A stretch of 64,000 bases of DNA from Conus ventricosus (GCA_018398815.1 JAFLJL010014913.1:41001-105000), one strand, 5' to 3'. Positions 24,618-37,121 are shown, counted from the stretch's first letter. Made by a program: numbers and translations. The notes: generated by a model not told the origin, from the letters alone.

Positions 24618-25420
24618 TTTTTGATGACGTTAATGAAAAAAATTATACTATAAACATAATAAGAACATTGTGAAATGTAGTTTAGAAAGAGACCTTGGCA
24701 CACCGATTGTTGATAATGAATTGTGACTTTGTTGAGTTTAACTCAGAATTTTCTTTCTCCTTTTAATCTCGATGTATCACGTAATATTGACTTCTTCGGC
24801 TTGGAGAACAACAACAACGCCCATTCCCATAACAGTGTTCAAGAGAAGTCTACTTTCGTGACATTTCCTAACTATTTGATTGTTTGTTTGTCTTTTGGCG
24901 TCCCACGCGTCTTGTAGTTAAATAACCGAAGGTTTTCTTTTCTGATTCCGGTCGATTCCGTGGTACAAACCTTTGACTCAAAAACTAAACGTTCCTTTTT
25001 CAACCTTGGCATTTACAACTCGCCACAAAATGTCGTTATTACAAACTTTTTTGGTCCTCCCAGACCCACACTTTTTCTTTTCCTGTGTCTGGGTACTATA
25101 ACCTCTTAAAAACGTTTCTAGAATAAAAAAGAAACCTTGCTAAATTCTTTCGAAACCTTTGTCCAATGACAGATTTGTCTCTCTCTCCTCTTTTCTTCTC
25201 CTTGTTACCTTTCCTCTTATCCAACTGTACCTGTTTGTCTCCTCATCACGTTCTCAACGATATACTCACCACTGAGTGACGTATGTATCTAAATGGACCT
25301 TCAGTTCAGTCTATAACTGAAGATTGCGCGAGATATACTCAGTCTTCCATAATGACATGTTTTTTTTTTTAAAAGAAAGGGAAAACCGTGTAAACATTCA
25401 TAAATAATGTAAATGAGTCT

Positions 25421-25566
25421 CACATGCACGCGCGCTCGCAACACACACACACACATACACACACACACACACACACGAGCACACACACACACACACACAC
25501 AACACACACACACAACACACACACAAACACCCACCACACACACCAACGCACGCAACGCTCTGGACG

Positions 25567-25597
<31 letters not shown>

Positions 25598-25787
25598 CAC
25601 ACACAAATCTCACACTCAGCCACGCACGCACGCACGCACGCACGCACGCACAGCACGCACGCCGCACGCAACGCACACACACACGCACGGCCCGCACGCA
25701 CGCACGCTACGCAGGCACGTACGCACGCACGCACGCACCACACAACAACACCCACACACACACACACAAACACTCACCGCCACACAA

Positions 25788-25855
<68 letters not shown>

Positions 25856-25894
25856 CACACAACACACACACACACCACAACACACACACACACA
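25421..25894. repeat. (CA)n/(CACG)n microsatellite in copy 2
   Basis: Counterpart of 19404-19781, about 100 bases longer. Confidence 0.95.
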
Positions 25895-28286
25895 TTAGAG
25901 CGTGAAAAAGTACTGCAATGACTTTCACAAAGTTAGCTGGTACAAGAACAATACTCATTGTCATAGAACGGAGGGGGAAGGGAGGGAGCGAAACTGGATA
26001 CATTTGTGTAATATGTATATATGACAAACAAAAAGGAGGGAGCCAGAAAGAATCCTTTGCATAGTGATGTAAAGAAAAATCTGGACGACAACATATCGTT
26101 CACGTTTGACTTTGAAATGCATAACAGAAGATACAGAATAATATGGATTCAACTCAACCAACAACACCCTGAAGGAAAGTCAATTTACTAAACAAACAGT
26201 TTTGTTTCAGTTTTCTCAAATCCCAAACCTTTACTTAACGGTAACTAAAGGATGATGATAAACTCCCTGAAATGCAAAACATAAAGTAAACAAAGCAGGA
26301 GTTATTTTAAGTTACTACCAACATCAATGAAAGAACAAACTACTGGCCCGATTGCGTTCCTGGGCAAGAGCTCTTAAAAGTATGTGCCAAATGAATTAGT
26401 GAGGTATACCAACTACTTAGGAAAGAGAAGAGCTTTTATCAACTTAAAACATCTTCTTCAAAGGGCAGAGCTAAATAATTATAGTCCCAATGGAACAACT
26501 ATGTATTGAATAAAGAGCACCAGGATGGCGGTCAATTTTATATACATACCTGCATCAAATTTGACCAGCCACTTACATTCAGTGTGAGCTTGAACTCTTT
26601 CCGTTTGTTTTTTTAAAGGTCTTGACTGCCCGCCCGCAATGTTTTGTTTATTTTCACATAAGCTCATCGCTGCCTTTTCTTACTTTAATTCTGGAGCTTT
26701 TGTTAGGATTTTAAAGCAGTGAGTGGAGTATTCAGGTGAATTGGTAGTGAGAATGATCAGTCGTAGAATATAAATGCTGTGCCTTGGGCTGTCATTTAGT
26801 GGGCCCTTGTTTTTTATAGCTTGACATAGGTTTACCAATAAACCGAAAATTTGCAATATGCGTATTGGGTGTTGGTGGTTTTTACTGTTCAATACATTTT
26901 TCATTTTACCTAGTCTGTACGCTGTGGAACTCACTCCGGGTGCCATCAAGATTGCCTACAAATGCAATCTCATTGAAAAAACACAATTGGATACGACAGG
27001 TTTTGAGATCTGCATATGACGATTTTCTATTTTAATTCCAGATATTTTACTGTTAACCTGGGCCTGAATTTGGCCATTGCTTTTTAACTCGTGAAAATAT
27101 CGAGTGCGACCCCTTGGTTGCCAAATTGCTCCAGGGGCCCACAGTCCTGAGTCTGAGTCGCACTATTTTTTGTTTTTTTTTATTTTACTTTTTAACAGGC
27201 GCGCTGGTGACCCACTCGTTTTTGATGTGAACCATATTTTTAGGAAGAAAAGAAGAAGAACCACTATCCTTCTCTCCTCCTTTCAAAAAGTATTGTAAGT
27301 GCAGACTCAAAACCACGCAAGGAGTTTAAAATTTGGAAAAATGTCTCAAAGATGACACCTTGAGGTAGGGACATAGTATAGACCTGACCCACGTTGAACT
27401 ATCTTACCGAAATTCTGAACAAGTAATACAAACTCTTATAGAAAAATCACAACTACCACTCATCTAATTTAAAAGCCCTGACCAGCCACCGAAAGATGGA
27501 CATTACATAGTTGCATTGTTTTGTTTTTTTTCTCTCTTGAAAAAAAGGCCACCGTGGGCCGAAAATTAGATGATGGTATTGGTGATTTTTTCTATACTGT
27601 TTTCTTCCTTTGGAGGACAAAATGCTTTTTGTGTCAAAACTATTATAAATTTTAGATTTGCCTGGTAGGATTTTCGACCAGCTAAGCAAACCAGTGAAAA
27701 ATATGGCAAAGATCAAACATTTCAAGAACCGAAACCAAACCAATTTACATTTAAAAAGCCTAACAAGAAGTCTACGTAAAATATCTCGTATATGGATACA
27801 CAACAGATAATCAACGAAACGTTTGGGGAAGGAGGGAGTGTAGAAAAGAATGGAATATAAGCAACAATGGAGATCCAGTACAGACGTGAAGAAAAGGAAG
27901 GAAGCAAAGGGTGACCCTTAAGCAGGATCCCCTGTCCTTATAAACTTTCCTGTAAACTGAGGATGCGGATAAAGGAGAAAACTACAAACAGACACTTCCA
28001 AGACACAACTGCCTCAAATCAGTGTAAATGACGCTTAAATAGACAGTCCAACTTTACTGTCGAAAAGAAATGAAAAGGATACAAATTATACGGATTAGGA
28101 AATAAGAGGGGCAACAAAATGTTGCTATATTTTCATGTGCATTTCTTTCACCTCCTTATCCTTCACTGGGGATAAACCCCAATGGTCAGTTAAACGGTCA
28201 TGCGTCATTAGTCCGTTTAATAAACCATAGTTGGGTTCAACAGGTCAAACTCTGCTCATCAATGTCAACCGTAACCCAGTCGGACA

Positions 28287-28288
<2 letters not shown>

Positions 28289-28353
<65 letters not shown>
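28289..28353. repeat. (GA)n microsatellite closing copy 2
   Basis: About 65 bases of GA with one GATAG and one GGAG interruption. Confidence 0.93.
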
Positions 28354-28384
28354 CAATAAGGCAAAGCGTCCTTGCAATATCTTT

Positions 28385-28385
<1 letters not shown>

Positions 28386-28427
<42 letters not shown>
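28386..28427 (+). repeat. Uninterrupted run of 42 G
   Basis: Pure G homopolymer about 30 bases after the (GA)n tract. It gives a poly-Gly frame, which is not a gene. Such a run could form G-quadruplexes, or mark an artefact at a join. Confidence 0.95.
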
Positions 28428-28429
<2 letters not shown>

Positions 28430-28473
28430 TTCTGTCTCCGGCAGTGCTGTGGCTGTCTTTCCTGCTCTGCTTC

Positions 28474-30150
28474 AACGACCCATTCGCCCCCAGCTATTGT
28501 TCAATAATTCAAGCTACCCATCCTACAGGTAACAAAACCACTCACACGAGCATGGTTCAGTTATTCAACTACCCATCCTACAGGTACAATCAATCCCCCC
28601 GAGCTATTGGTTCATTATTCAACTACCCATCCTACAAGGTACCAAATCCAATCTCCCGAGCTATTGTTCATTATTCAACTAACCCAGCCTACAGTAACAA
28701 TACAAATCGCCCCGAGCTAGTGTTCATTATTCACAACCCATCCTACTGTAACAATCAATCGCCCAGAGTTATTGTTTCATTAATTCAACTACCCTCCTAC
28801 AGGTAACAAACCCAATTCGCCCAGAACTCTTGGTTTCATTATTCAAAATACCCATCCTGCACTGACAACACCAATCGACCCCAGCTATTCGTTCACCATT
28901 CAACCCCATCCAACAGGTAACAAACCAATCGCCCAGGTAGCTATTGGTTCACGTCATTCACCTAACCCATCCTACAGGTAACAATCCAGTCCCCTGAGAC
29001 TATAGTTCATTATTTCAACTACCCATCCAACAGGAACAAAACCAATCGCCCCGAACTATGGTTCATTATTCAACTACCCATAGCTAAAGGGTTAACATAC
29101 CAATCCCCCGAGCTATTTGGATCATTTATTCCACTACCCATCCGACAAGTAACAAACAACCGCCCCGAGTATTGGTTCATATTCAACGACCCATGCCTAC
29201 AGGTAACAAACCAATTATCGCCCAACTATGGTTCATTATTCAACTAAACCCACCTACAGCTAACAAACAAATCGCGCCAGAGTTATTGGTTCACCTAGTT
29301 CAAACAACCCATCCTACAGGTAACAAACCAAATCTCCTCCCCGAGCTATGGTTCAGTATGCAACACCCATCCTACAGGTGACAAACCAATCGCCCCAGAG
29401 CTATTGGTTCAATCCGGTTCAACTACCCATCCTACAGGTAACAAACCATTCCCCCCACGATTGAGTTTCACCGATTTAATAAACGCGCCCATCCTACAAG
29501 TAAACAATCCAATCGCTCACGAGCTATTGGCTCACCATTCAGCATTAACTACCCTTCCTCCAGGAACAAACAAATCGCCACAAGCTTATTGTTCACCATA
29601 CAGCGTCACCTACCTAACCAACAGGTACAAACCAATCGCCACGGCTATTTGTCACCATTCAGCACCTACCCATCCTCCAGTAACAAAAAACCAGTCACCG
29701 CTGAGCAATTGATTTACTATTCAGCATCAAATCAACTCCCCATCCTACAGGTTACAAAACCAACTGCCCCCGAGCTATTGGTTCATTATACATCACCAAT
29801 CCTACCAGGAAACAAACCAATCTCCCCGACCGATGGTTCACCATTCATCATCACAACTGACCCATGCCCGCAGGTTACAAACCAATCCCCCAATTATTGG
29901 TTCACAATTCAACTACCCATCCCTACAGGTAACAACCCAATGCGCCCAGAGCTATTAGGTCACCATTCCCAACTACCCATCCTACGGTAACAAACCAATC
30001 ACCCCGAAGCTATTCTTTTTCACCATTCAACTACCCATCCTACAGGTAACAAACCAATCGCCCAAGCTATTAGTTTCGCTTTTTCAACCTACCCATCCAA
30101 CAGGTAACAAACCAATCGCCAATAGCTTTATTGTTCACCATTCAGCATGA
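28474..30150. repeat. 56-bp tandem array (~30 copies)
   Basis: Units contain in order CAACTACCCATCCTACAGGT, AACAAACCAATCGCCCC and GAGCTATTGGTTCATTATT. Towards the end the last word drifts to GTTCACCATTCAGC, so there are two sub-variants. It is unrelated in sequence to the 87-bp satellite. Small indels are frequent. Confidence 0.95.
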
Positions 30151-30311
30151 GAGCATGGTGAACTACCGGTACAAGACTGTAAATATTTTAAAAATTGTTA
30201 TTTTCCCCATAGCCTACACAGCAACCCATGTATTCCGTCAAACATATTCCTGTCAGTGAGTAAACGACATATACCACCAGAAACTTGGACTTTTGTTTTC
30301 CATGACATATC

Positions 30312-30356
30312 GTGTGTGGTGGTGTTGTGTGTGTGGGTGTGTGTGTGTGTGTGGTG

Positions 30357-30387
<31 letters not shown>

Positions 30388-30399
30388 TGTGTGTGTGGC
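30312..30399. repeat. (TG)n microsatellite
   Basis: About 90 bases of TG with GGTG interruptions. Confidence 0.93.
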
Positions 30400-30894
30400 G
30401 GGCTCGCGCGCGTGCATGCGTGCGAGCGTGCGTGAAGGCGCTTATCGCTTCAAAGACCACCATCATTATTGCAAGTAAATGATTTGATATTAATAAACTT
30501 TAACACACCAATGTGCTAAACTTTTGTTTCAAAACATTAACTATGAAAGCACAGCTTGGTTGAAAGTGTGCTACAGACACAAAGATGGCAACCAGACGCA
30601 GTATCACCTATGCTCTAAGAGCAGAGACAAACGTATCCTAGTGTATCAGCATTTCCCTGGGTAGGTAATGATGTCACGTCCTCCATGGCATAGTGTCCTA
30701 ATATCCAATATCTTTATCTGTGGGAATGTTGGACGCTTCTAATAGGATAAGAAGCGGACGCCGAGACATGATACTGGTAGAGTGGGAACCATGGCTTTCT
30801 TTGAGAAGGGGCTTCTGTATATGTTTCAGCAGAATACGCTCCTTATCGTCCAGCCTGATGCGCCTTCTTAGTTAACTGTTTTCCAGGTGAGAGG

Positions 30895-31024
30895 ATGTGT
30901 GTGTGTGTGTGGTGTGTGTGTGTGTTGTGTGTGTGTGTGTGTGTGTGTGGGTGTGGGTGTGTGTGTGTGTTGTTGTGTGGAGAGTGTGTGTTTAGTGTGT
31001 GTGTGTGTGTGTGTGTGAGTGTGC
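30895..31024. repeat. (TG)n microsatellite, interrupted
   Basis: About 130 bases of TG dinucleotides. Confidence 0.92.
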
Positions 31025-31560
31025 GTGAGTGCGCACAAATACTAAGTCACACATGGTGTCAGATAATGTAAAAACGAATCACATGCGCATTCTGTTTGTT
31101 TCTGTCAAAGCAAATTACATATTACTGGGAACAGAAACCCGCACTGTACCGGAAAGTCGAAATTTGGTGTGGAATCCACGAATAATAGTTTATAGGAAAG
31201 GAGAAATATACGAAGAAGCGCAGGTGCATAAACAGGCATAACGTTTGAGTCCAAAGCCTTTTTAAAGGACTCCATTGTCATATTCAACAATCCAATAAGA
31301 TAGAAAAGAATAAAGGCGATAAATTGTTAAGTATGTAAAGTTTGGAGCATTGCTTGGACCTTAAATTTGGCATCACGAAGTGAACATAGTAACAAGGAGA
31401 CGCGCATGGCTTCATTTCCTGTAAACTAAATGTCACGGAATTCCACCACACAAACTTCAGCTTTCCAAGCCAGTGTTTGCTTGTGTCACTATTTACTAAA
31501 TCCCACCTTCCCAGAATCTACCAGACGTTGAGGATGTTGGCAAAACTTAATATCTAATCT

Positions 31561-31654
31561 ATCATCTCTCTATCTATCTATCCTATCTACTATCTATCTA
31601 TCTATCTATCTTCTATCTATCTATCTAACTAGTCTATCTGTGTGTGGGTGTTTG

Positions 31655-31687
<33 letters not shown>

Positions 31688-31690
31688 GTG
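31561..31690. repeat. (TATC)n then (TG)n compound microsatellite
   Basis: A tetranucleotide TATC block to about 31627, followed after a short spacer by TG dinucleotides. Confidence 0.9.
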
Positions 31691-32020
31691 TGGTGTGAGA
31701 TGTGCGACAAATACAATATGAGATTCTTCATTTGAAAGTACTGGGCTCTTTTGCCCAAACCATCGATCCTTAAAAACAGAGATCTGGCGTCATGCATAAA
31801 AGACAAATTCAAATCAGCAGAGACTGCCACCTCAAATTGCAAAACATTGCAACAAATGCAATGTCAAGATTATTGGAAACAACTTTCAGACTGTCAACCA
31901 CAGTTTGTTCATTATTTGTATCATAATAATGCAGACTGAATTACTCTGTCCCTTGCTGTTGGTTAACGTGGGGTCCGTTTAGAAGAACCTATGAAATGTT
32001 CCGACATTCCACCACCGCCG

Positions 32021-32273
32021 CTGTTTTAAAAATGGCGGTTAAAGATAATTCACTTTTCGGGCATTGGCCGATGATGATGCTCCTCGGCGACTATTGGACT
32101 ACGCTGTTTGTAAAAAATGGCGTTAAAGATAAATCCTTTTCGGCATTGCAGATGATGATGCCCCGCGGAGACTATTGGAGCTAACGCTGTTTAAGAAGAA
32201 TGGCGTTAAAGATAAGGTCCACTTTCGGCATTGCAGATGACGATGCCCCTCGGAGACTATTGGAGCTAAAGTC
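32021..32273. repeat. Three copies of an ~84-bp tandem repeat
   Basis: Each unit contains CTGTTT, ATGGCGTTAAAGATAA, TTTTCGGCATTGCAGATGAT and CGGAGACTATTGGAGCTAA. The first unit is the most diverged. The unit is unrelated to the 87-bp satellite. Confidence 0.85.
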
Positions 32274-32357
32274 CGTTATACCCACATCAATGCAACAAAG
32301 CTTTTCCTCCATCTAGACTTCAACATTGGAAAATGAAATAGGCAGGGAACAGTAAAC

Positions 32358-33312
32358 GATAATCAGTAAACAAGTTGGGGTAACTTTTGCTCACCAGAAG
32401 AAGAACCTAACACAGAGTACTTTTATTTAAGACTGGCACAGCCTTTTAAACTAGAATAAAGTCAGACCAATACAAAGACGAACAATCTAAGAGTGGGGGG
32501 TAAAAAACAACGAGCATGCAACAACCTCAACTGTCTTCATAGGTAATGACTTCTCAAAGATTTGAGGACTAAGGAGTGGGTGTGAGGGGGAGAGGGGGGG
32601 GGTGAGTGAAGAGGAGAAACTGGGAACATGAAATTCAGAATAGTATATAACAGGATATTAAAACTCCATCACAGTTGCATAAGGGAAGACCATCGCAATC
32701 CTTTTGAAGCAGATAAATTGTATTGCCTGCTCCGAGGCCTTTCGTCCGCTGGATCGGAACTCATCATGTAGACACGTCGTGGTTGTGTCTGCACTCCTGG
32801 CGGTCAAATATGAGCACACAATAACAGTCCATAATACCGTGGTGTTCTCACCACCGAAGGGTGGCAAAAAAGAATCCATCAGCACCCCCAAAACTGCCAT
32901 GGAAGGTATAAAGGAAACAAACGAAAGGTGTGGGGAAGGGAAAGAAGTTGCTGTAAAAACTAAAGACATTAGGAAATGCAAAATAGTATAAAAAGTAGGG
33001 GAGCAATCTTTGAGTCCTAACGCTTGAGGATCCACCCAGGATGCAAGGAGATAAAAATACAAACACAACAGACGGAACAGAAACAAATAACACCCACCTT
33101 CCTTAAATGTCCAAATCTTTGACAATGTCATTACTATGAAACAGTTAATTGTTGCTGCGCTTGTATATTTCCCTCCCTATTAGATTGTTCGTCCTATGTG
33201 TTTTTCTGACTTTATTCAAAGTTTAATAAAGCTGTGCAGTCTTTAAATAAAAGTTACTCTGTTGTTAGGTTTCTTATGGGAGCAAAAGTTAACCCCACTT
33301 TTTCTGTTTATC
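32358..33312. mobile_element. Foldback/MITE-like element with ~230-bp terminal inverted repeats
   Basis: The left arm (32358-32585) and the reverse complement of the right arm (33082-33312) align along their length. Shared words in order from the outer ends are GTAACTTTTGCTC (left) against GTTAACTTTTGCTC, CCTAACA, CTTTTATTT, GAATAAAGTCAGA, GACGAACAATCTAA and TCAAAGATTTG. The arms differ by small indels and substitutions. About 500 bp lies between them. No transposase was recognised inside; the open frame 33131-32658 (minus, 157 codons) spans arm and centre and has no known domain. Long inverted arms without a transposase suggest a non-autonomous DNA transposon. The precise outer ends and the target duplication are not certain. 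Confidence 0.72.
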
Positions 33313-34479
33313 ATCTAGAAATAGTGCCGTCTTGAGCTGATCCATGGGACTCTGAGAAACAATAAGCCTGAGGATCTAGATTTTGAATCAGCCCAACCTT
33401 TGGGATTTTGAGTTTATACCTTGGTATTCATAACAACCTTGATGACAAACTAGTTTAGGGTGTCGTTACTTTTCGTCATGATATATAGTACAATAAGCGC
33501 TATGCATTCCGACTTTGCAGCCAGTTTTAATAAGATGCACAGTTTTAAGTCCTGAAGAGTGATAACAACAGTAAGGCCCGTTCTTACACACAGTTCTTTC
33601 AAGCGTCCTTAGAGTATTATATCTACTTGACCCTCGTAAAGCTGGGATGCGACACTGAAACAATCCTAAAACTGATGATACGGAGTAAAGGAGTTTTCTA
33701 AGCTCAATAACTCCTTTCACAAAACAGATTACGCCTAAAGCAATGTGCACCCCACATCACTCTGGTCTTGACCACGCAGCTAAGGCAGCTGAGGGAATTC
33801 GAGATGCAGGTAGAACAACCTTGGCATAAAAAGAAGATGTTGATAGTACGTTGATGGTCCTACACCAAATGTAAATCAGGCTTGAAATACGCAGTAAAGC
33901 AAGATAGCTGAATCATCCAGGAAGACAATGGCAACGTGTATTGTGTTTAACAACTTCACGTCAAAACATTGGAGTTCGAACAGTGACACAAGTACTCCAC
34001 TACCTTTCGCGCCCACACGCCAATTTATACTTCAAACAAGACATGGTACTGACTGTACTCCATCAACCTACTGGTGATTGTCAAAAAGTGAAGAGAGGAT
34101 AGGAAAGCTCGGCTTGGAGCATAAGTAGCGAGGGCAACCTTCCATTGGAAAGACTCTGTGGAAAACTTGCCCTGGACATGCAGGGTGTTAAAGGAAATGG
34201 GAGAGGCAACCACACAGGCAGGTAAAGGCAACGATCAGAAGGGATTAACAGTTATCGCGATTTTTCACGACTCCGACTTCCCAGAGGAATGGCAGCAAGC
34301 CCTCCGAATAATCCAGACAGGATGCCACAGGTGTGTCTTCCTGAACGTTACCTGTCATTGGGGGACAGAGCTTCGCTCTCCCACCACAAGCCCTCAGCGC
34401 TGCACTGCCCTCCCCAACGCATGACTGCCGTCAGAGACTACCAGGACGAACGCATCAGCTACCCGCCATGATGTTCTAC
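33313..34479. other. Intergenic, no feature seen
   Basis: Clean sequence without a convincing frame or repeat. Small open frames (33750-33466 minus, 34158-34424 plus) show no recognised domain. Confidence 0.4.
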
Positions 34480-34905
34480 TGCCGTCACCGCCCACCCTCA
34501 GGACGCAGCCCATCAGGATGCTGCCCTCGCCCCAACCCTCAGCACTGCCCATAAGGATGCTGCCTCACCCCTCCCTCCGGACACAGCACATAAGGATGTC
34601 TGCCACACCACCCCACCTCTCGGACACAGCCCATAAGGAATGCTGGTCTCACCCCACCCCTCAGGACACAGTCCCATAAGGATGCTGCCTCACCCCCCAC
34701 CCTCAGGGACACAGTCCATAAGGTGCTGCCTGCATCACACCCACCCTAAGGACACAGCCCTAAGGATGCTGCCTCACCCCACCCTCAGGACACAGTCCAT
34801 AAGATGCTGCCTCAACCCCCCCTCAGGACACTTCACATAAGGAGCTGCCGGCACCCAACCCGCAGGACACAGTCCTAAGGATGCAGCCTCACCCCACCCT
34901 CTAGG
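34480..34905. repeat. 39-bp tandem array (~10 copies)
   Basis: Units contain CAGGACACAGCCCATAAGGA, TGCTGCCTCA and CCCCACCCT. The period of 39 would encode 13 residues if translated (a PSGHSPIRMLPHP-like unit), but indels shift the frame repeatedly and no flanking coding sequence is seen. Confidence 0.9.
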
Positions 34906-36899
34906 ACCAGCACATGCAAGATGCTCGCCCAGCAATGTCCTACTGTACTCCACGACCTGTTTTCTAACCTACTCCAATAGGAAAACCAAAAGAAACACCT
35001 GGAACTACAGCGAAGGAAAACAACATCAACGATCACAACCAACGCACAAAAACACGCACCCCGACGAACTCCCACCATGACCTCTAAGTCACGTCATCCA
35101 AGACTCCTACGCAAAATAGAGAATCTGTCCCTAAGGGATTTTGCTGTGAAGATTGTAAATGCTCAACATATTCCATATTGGACGATCAAATGTTGTAAGA
35201 ATATTAAGAGTCACCTAAAATAAACAAGAGGAAACCACATAAGACTGATAAACCATCTCTGTAATCTGGACAATAAGAGAAGAAGGGCCGCACATTCCAG
35301 ACATGAAGGAAGAGCAAGAGGCAATACACCAGCCAAAATAAAAACATTATAGTCTTAAGGCCGAAAATTACGAAGACTCCTAGAATTGGGGCAAACGCAT
35401 ACTGGCCCTTTTCCAATAACATGACACCAACGATTCAAACAAATGTTCCACCTGAGATAAGACTTCAATCTTTCACCGAAACCCCAATGTGTACTATAAC
35501 TGTAATGTATTATGAAATTATGTCATAAACATGCATTTAGGAACTACAGCATTTTAATCAAGATCATCAGAGAACACATCTTTAGTAATTGCTTTTAGAT
35601 TACTACCTAAAGTATATGTGGTACGTATTTCCTGGCCCAGTTCCTAGTCATGTGGCTGTGAACGGATGTGTTCATCGTTGTTTTCCACTTCAACAACCGG
35701 CTGAGAACTGGTGCCTTCGGAGAATGTAAAAACATAGAGCAGGGAAGGGCTGGGAAAGTGCTAAATGACGGTACATCAAACGACTGATAAGGAATAAAAA
35801 CCGCGAAGAGGCAAAGAACGTTTTTGGAGAACGGTATAGGAAGAGGATGGAACAGAATATAGCGTGATGGAGGTGTTAGGGCGTGTGGGAATGAGGTAAG
35901 CAAATAGGACGAAAGAGTTATTGGGATGTGGAGGCTTAGGTTTAGGAAGGAGCAGTGCTGGTGTGTGTGTATGTGTGTGTGGGGGGGGGGGGGGCTAGGG
36001 GTGAGTGCGTGAATTTGATTATGCTGTTTTCATGAAAAAAGGGGAGGGGGGAGGGCGGGGGAGGGAGGGAGGGTTAGAGAAAAGAAAGAAACGTTGAAGG
36101 GGTATGTCGATGGGTTCTCCATCGCGCATTTAAAAAATTACACAAACAGACAGGATCAATACAGAAGCTCGTAAAGCAAGGTGGTAACTATCAACACTGC
36201 TTGTGTTGGCACTGGAGATCCTCTTCAAAAGACATATGAGCCGCAGAGGTAAAGCAAGAAAATGATATCAAATCCCTCTCTTAAAGCCTCTATAAAGTAT
36301 ACAAGAGTCCTCTTACATGAAGAGAGAATCAGTGGGACGAGTTATCGGCTACATCCTGGATGAGTTTCAGGTACCCTTTCCTTTGCAAAAGAAACGTGGT
36401 GGAAATTTTTACCTTCACTGAAGGCATTCTAGCAGTGATCGGGGGACCAAGTCGAGCCTTGGAAGACACTGCTATGACTCCTTGAAATACGCAAAGAGAT
36501 AGTTAACATCATGTTTATACGGACCCCCGTAATCCCTCTTGCCTCTACTGTTAAAAATTTCACTGTAGCCCCAGCAAGTCAGAGGGAACCAAATTCAACA
36601 AATGCAAAAAAAAATTTTCGTTGTGTCACTTTTGGTTCCCCAAAGTTTGGCATTCTACTGACGCCCAAGTGAGCGAAGCTACCAGTAAAATTCCAAATTC
36701 TCGGGGAATACATCTTTGGGGAAAAAGGCCCCTCCCGTTGGGGGGAAACTCGAAGACATCGTTATGAGATCTTTCCCCTTGGATGACTGAAACGATGAAT
36801 GTGAACCCTTCAGGGGGCAGTGGACTTGCTAAACAGCCAAAGGGTTTCAAGGAATTACGGGACACCCCAAACATCAACAGAAAAGAACGGGGTTTAAAA
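34906..36899. other. Intergenic with G-rich simple sequence; noise rises after ~36.5 kb
   Basis: A (TG)n tract runs into about 15 G at 35961-35994, and G-rich sequence continues at 36041-36076. No coding frame is convincing. The last few hundred bases may already belong to the plus-strand LINE that is split by the LTR element, but blocks cannot be read securely. Confidence 0.4.
35961..35994. repeat. (TG)n followed by a G-run
   Basis: A short TG tract passes directly into about 15 consecutive G. It may be length-polymorphic or a read artefact. Confidence 0.85.
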
Positions 36900-37121
36900 A
36901 AGAAATGAAGTGGTGGTCAAAGGAAACATAAAAACCAAAGACAGACATACTAATGCAGGAGTCAGGGGAAAAAAGTGGATCCAAGAGATTCCGTGGGCCC
37001 AGCCCTTTTAAAGGTAAAAGGGGAAGCCCTGGTCGCTTGTGAAAATAACGTACCCCCCAAAGAAGTCCTCAGCTGGAAAAAAATTCAAGAAAATGGCTTT
37101 TGAGTGAATCGGGTAAACCCT
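36900..37121 (+). pseudogene. LINE ORF2 fragment, 5' side of an LTR insertion
   Basis: Through noise, the plus strand carries residues resembling the region just before the C-terminal zinc motif of a LINE family common in invertebrates: an IPWAQPF block (about 36995), then a frame-shifted stretch of the kind YDVLPSxxNLxxWGL, ending SESGxNP. It stops at the LTR element. The next codons (ACPLCK) are found on the far side at 45050, in the expected order. I infer that the two pieces were one ORF. Confidence is limited by the indel density here. Confidence 0.45.

Larger units (their letters stand above)
23894..28370. repeat. 4.4-kb macro-repeat segment, copy 2
   Basis: Collinear with 17867-22239 across its whole length. 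The differences I can see are mainly one-base gains and losses, with few substitutions, and are more frequent than within copy 1. It ends in a (GA)n tract followed by a G-run instead of another satellite block. Confidence 0.9.
30400..32020. other. Intergenic with microsatellites, no gene seen
   Basis: Holds a (TG)n tract at 30895-31024, a (TATC)n tract at 31561-31627 and a further (TG)n at 31640-31690. No convincing coding frame. Confidence 0.5.

Noticed and set aside
28245..28806. Poly-Gly / poly-Pro frames
   Set aside because: Produced by the 42-G run and GA repeat.
32658..33131. 157-residue hydrophobic minus-strand ORF
   Set aside because: It overlaps an inverted arm of the foldback element, and no transmembrane or transposase family is recognised.
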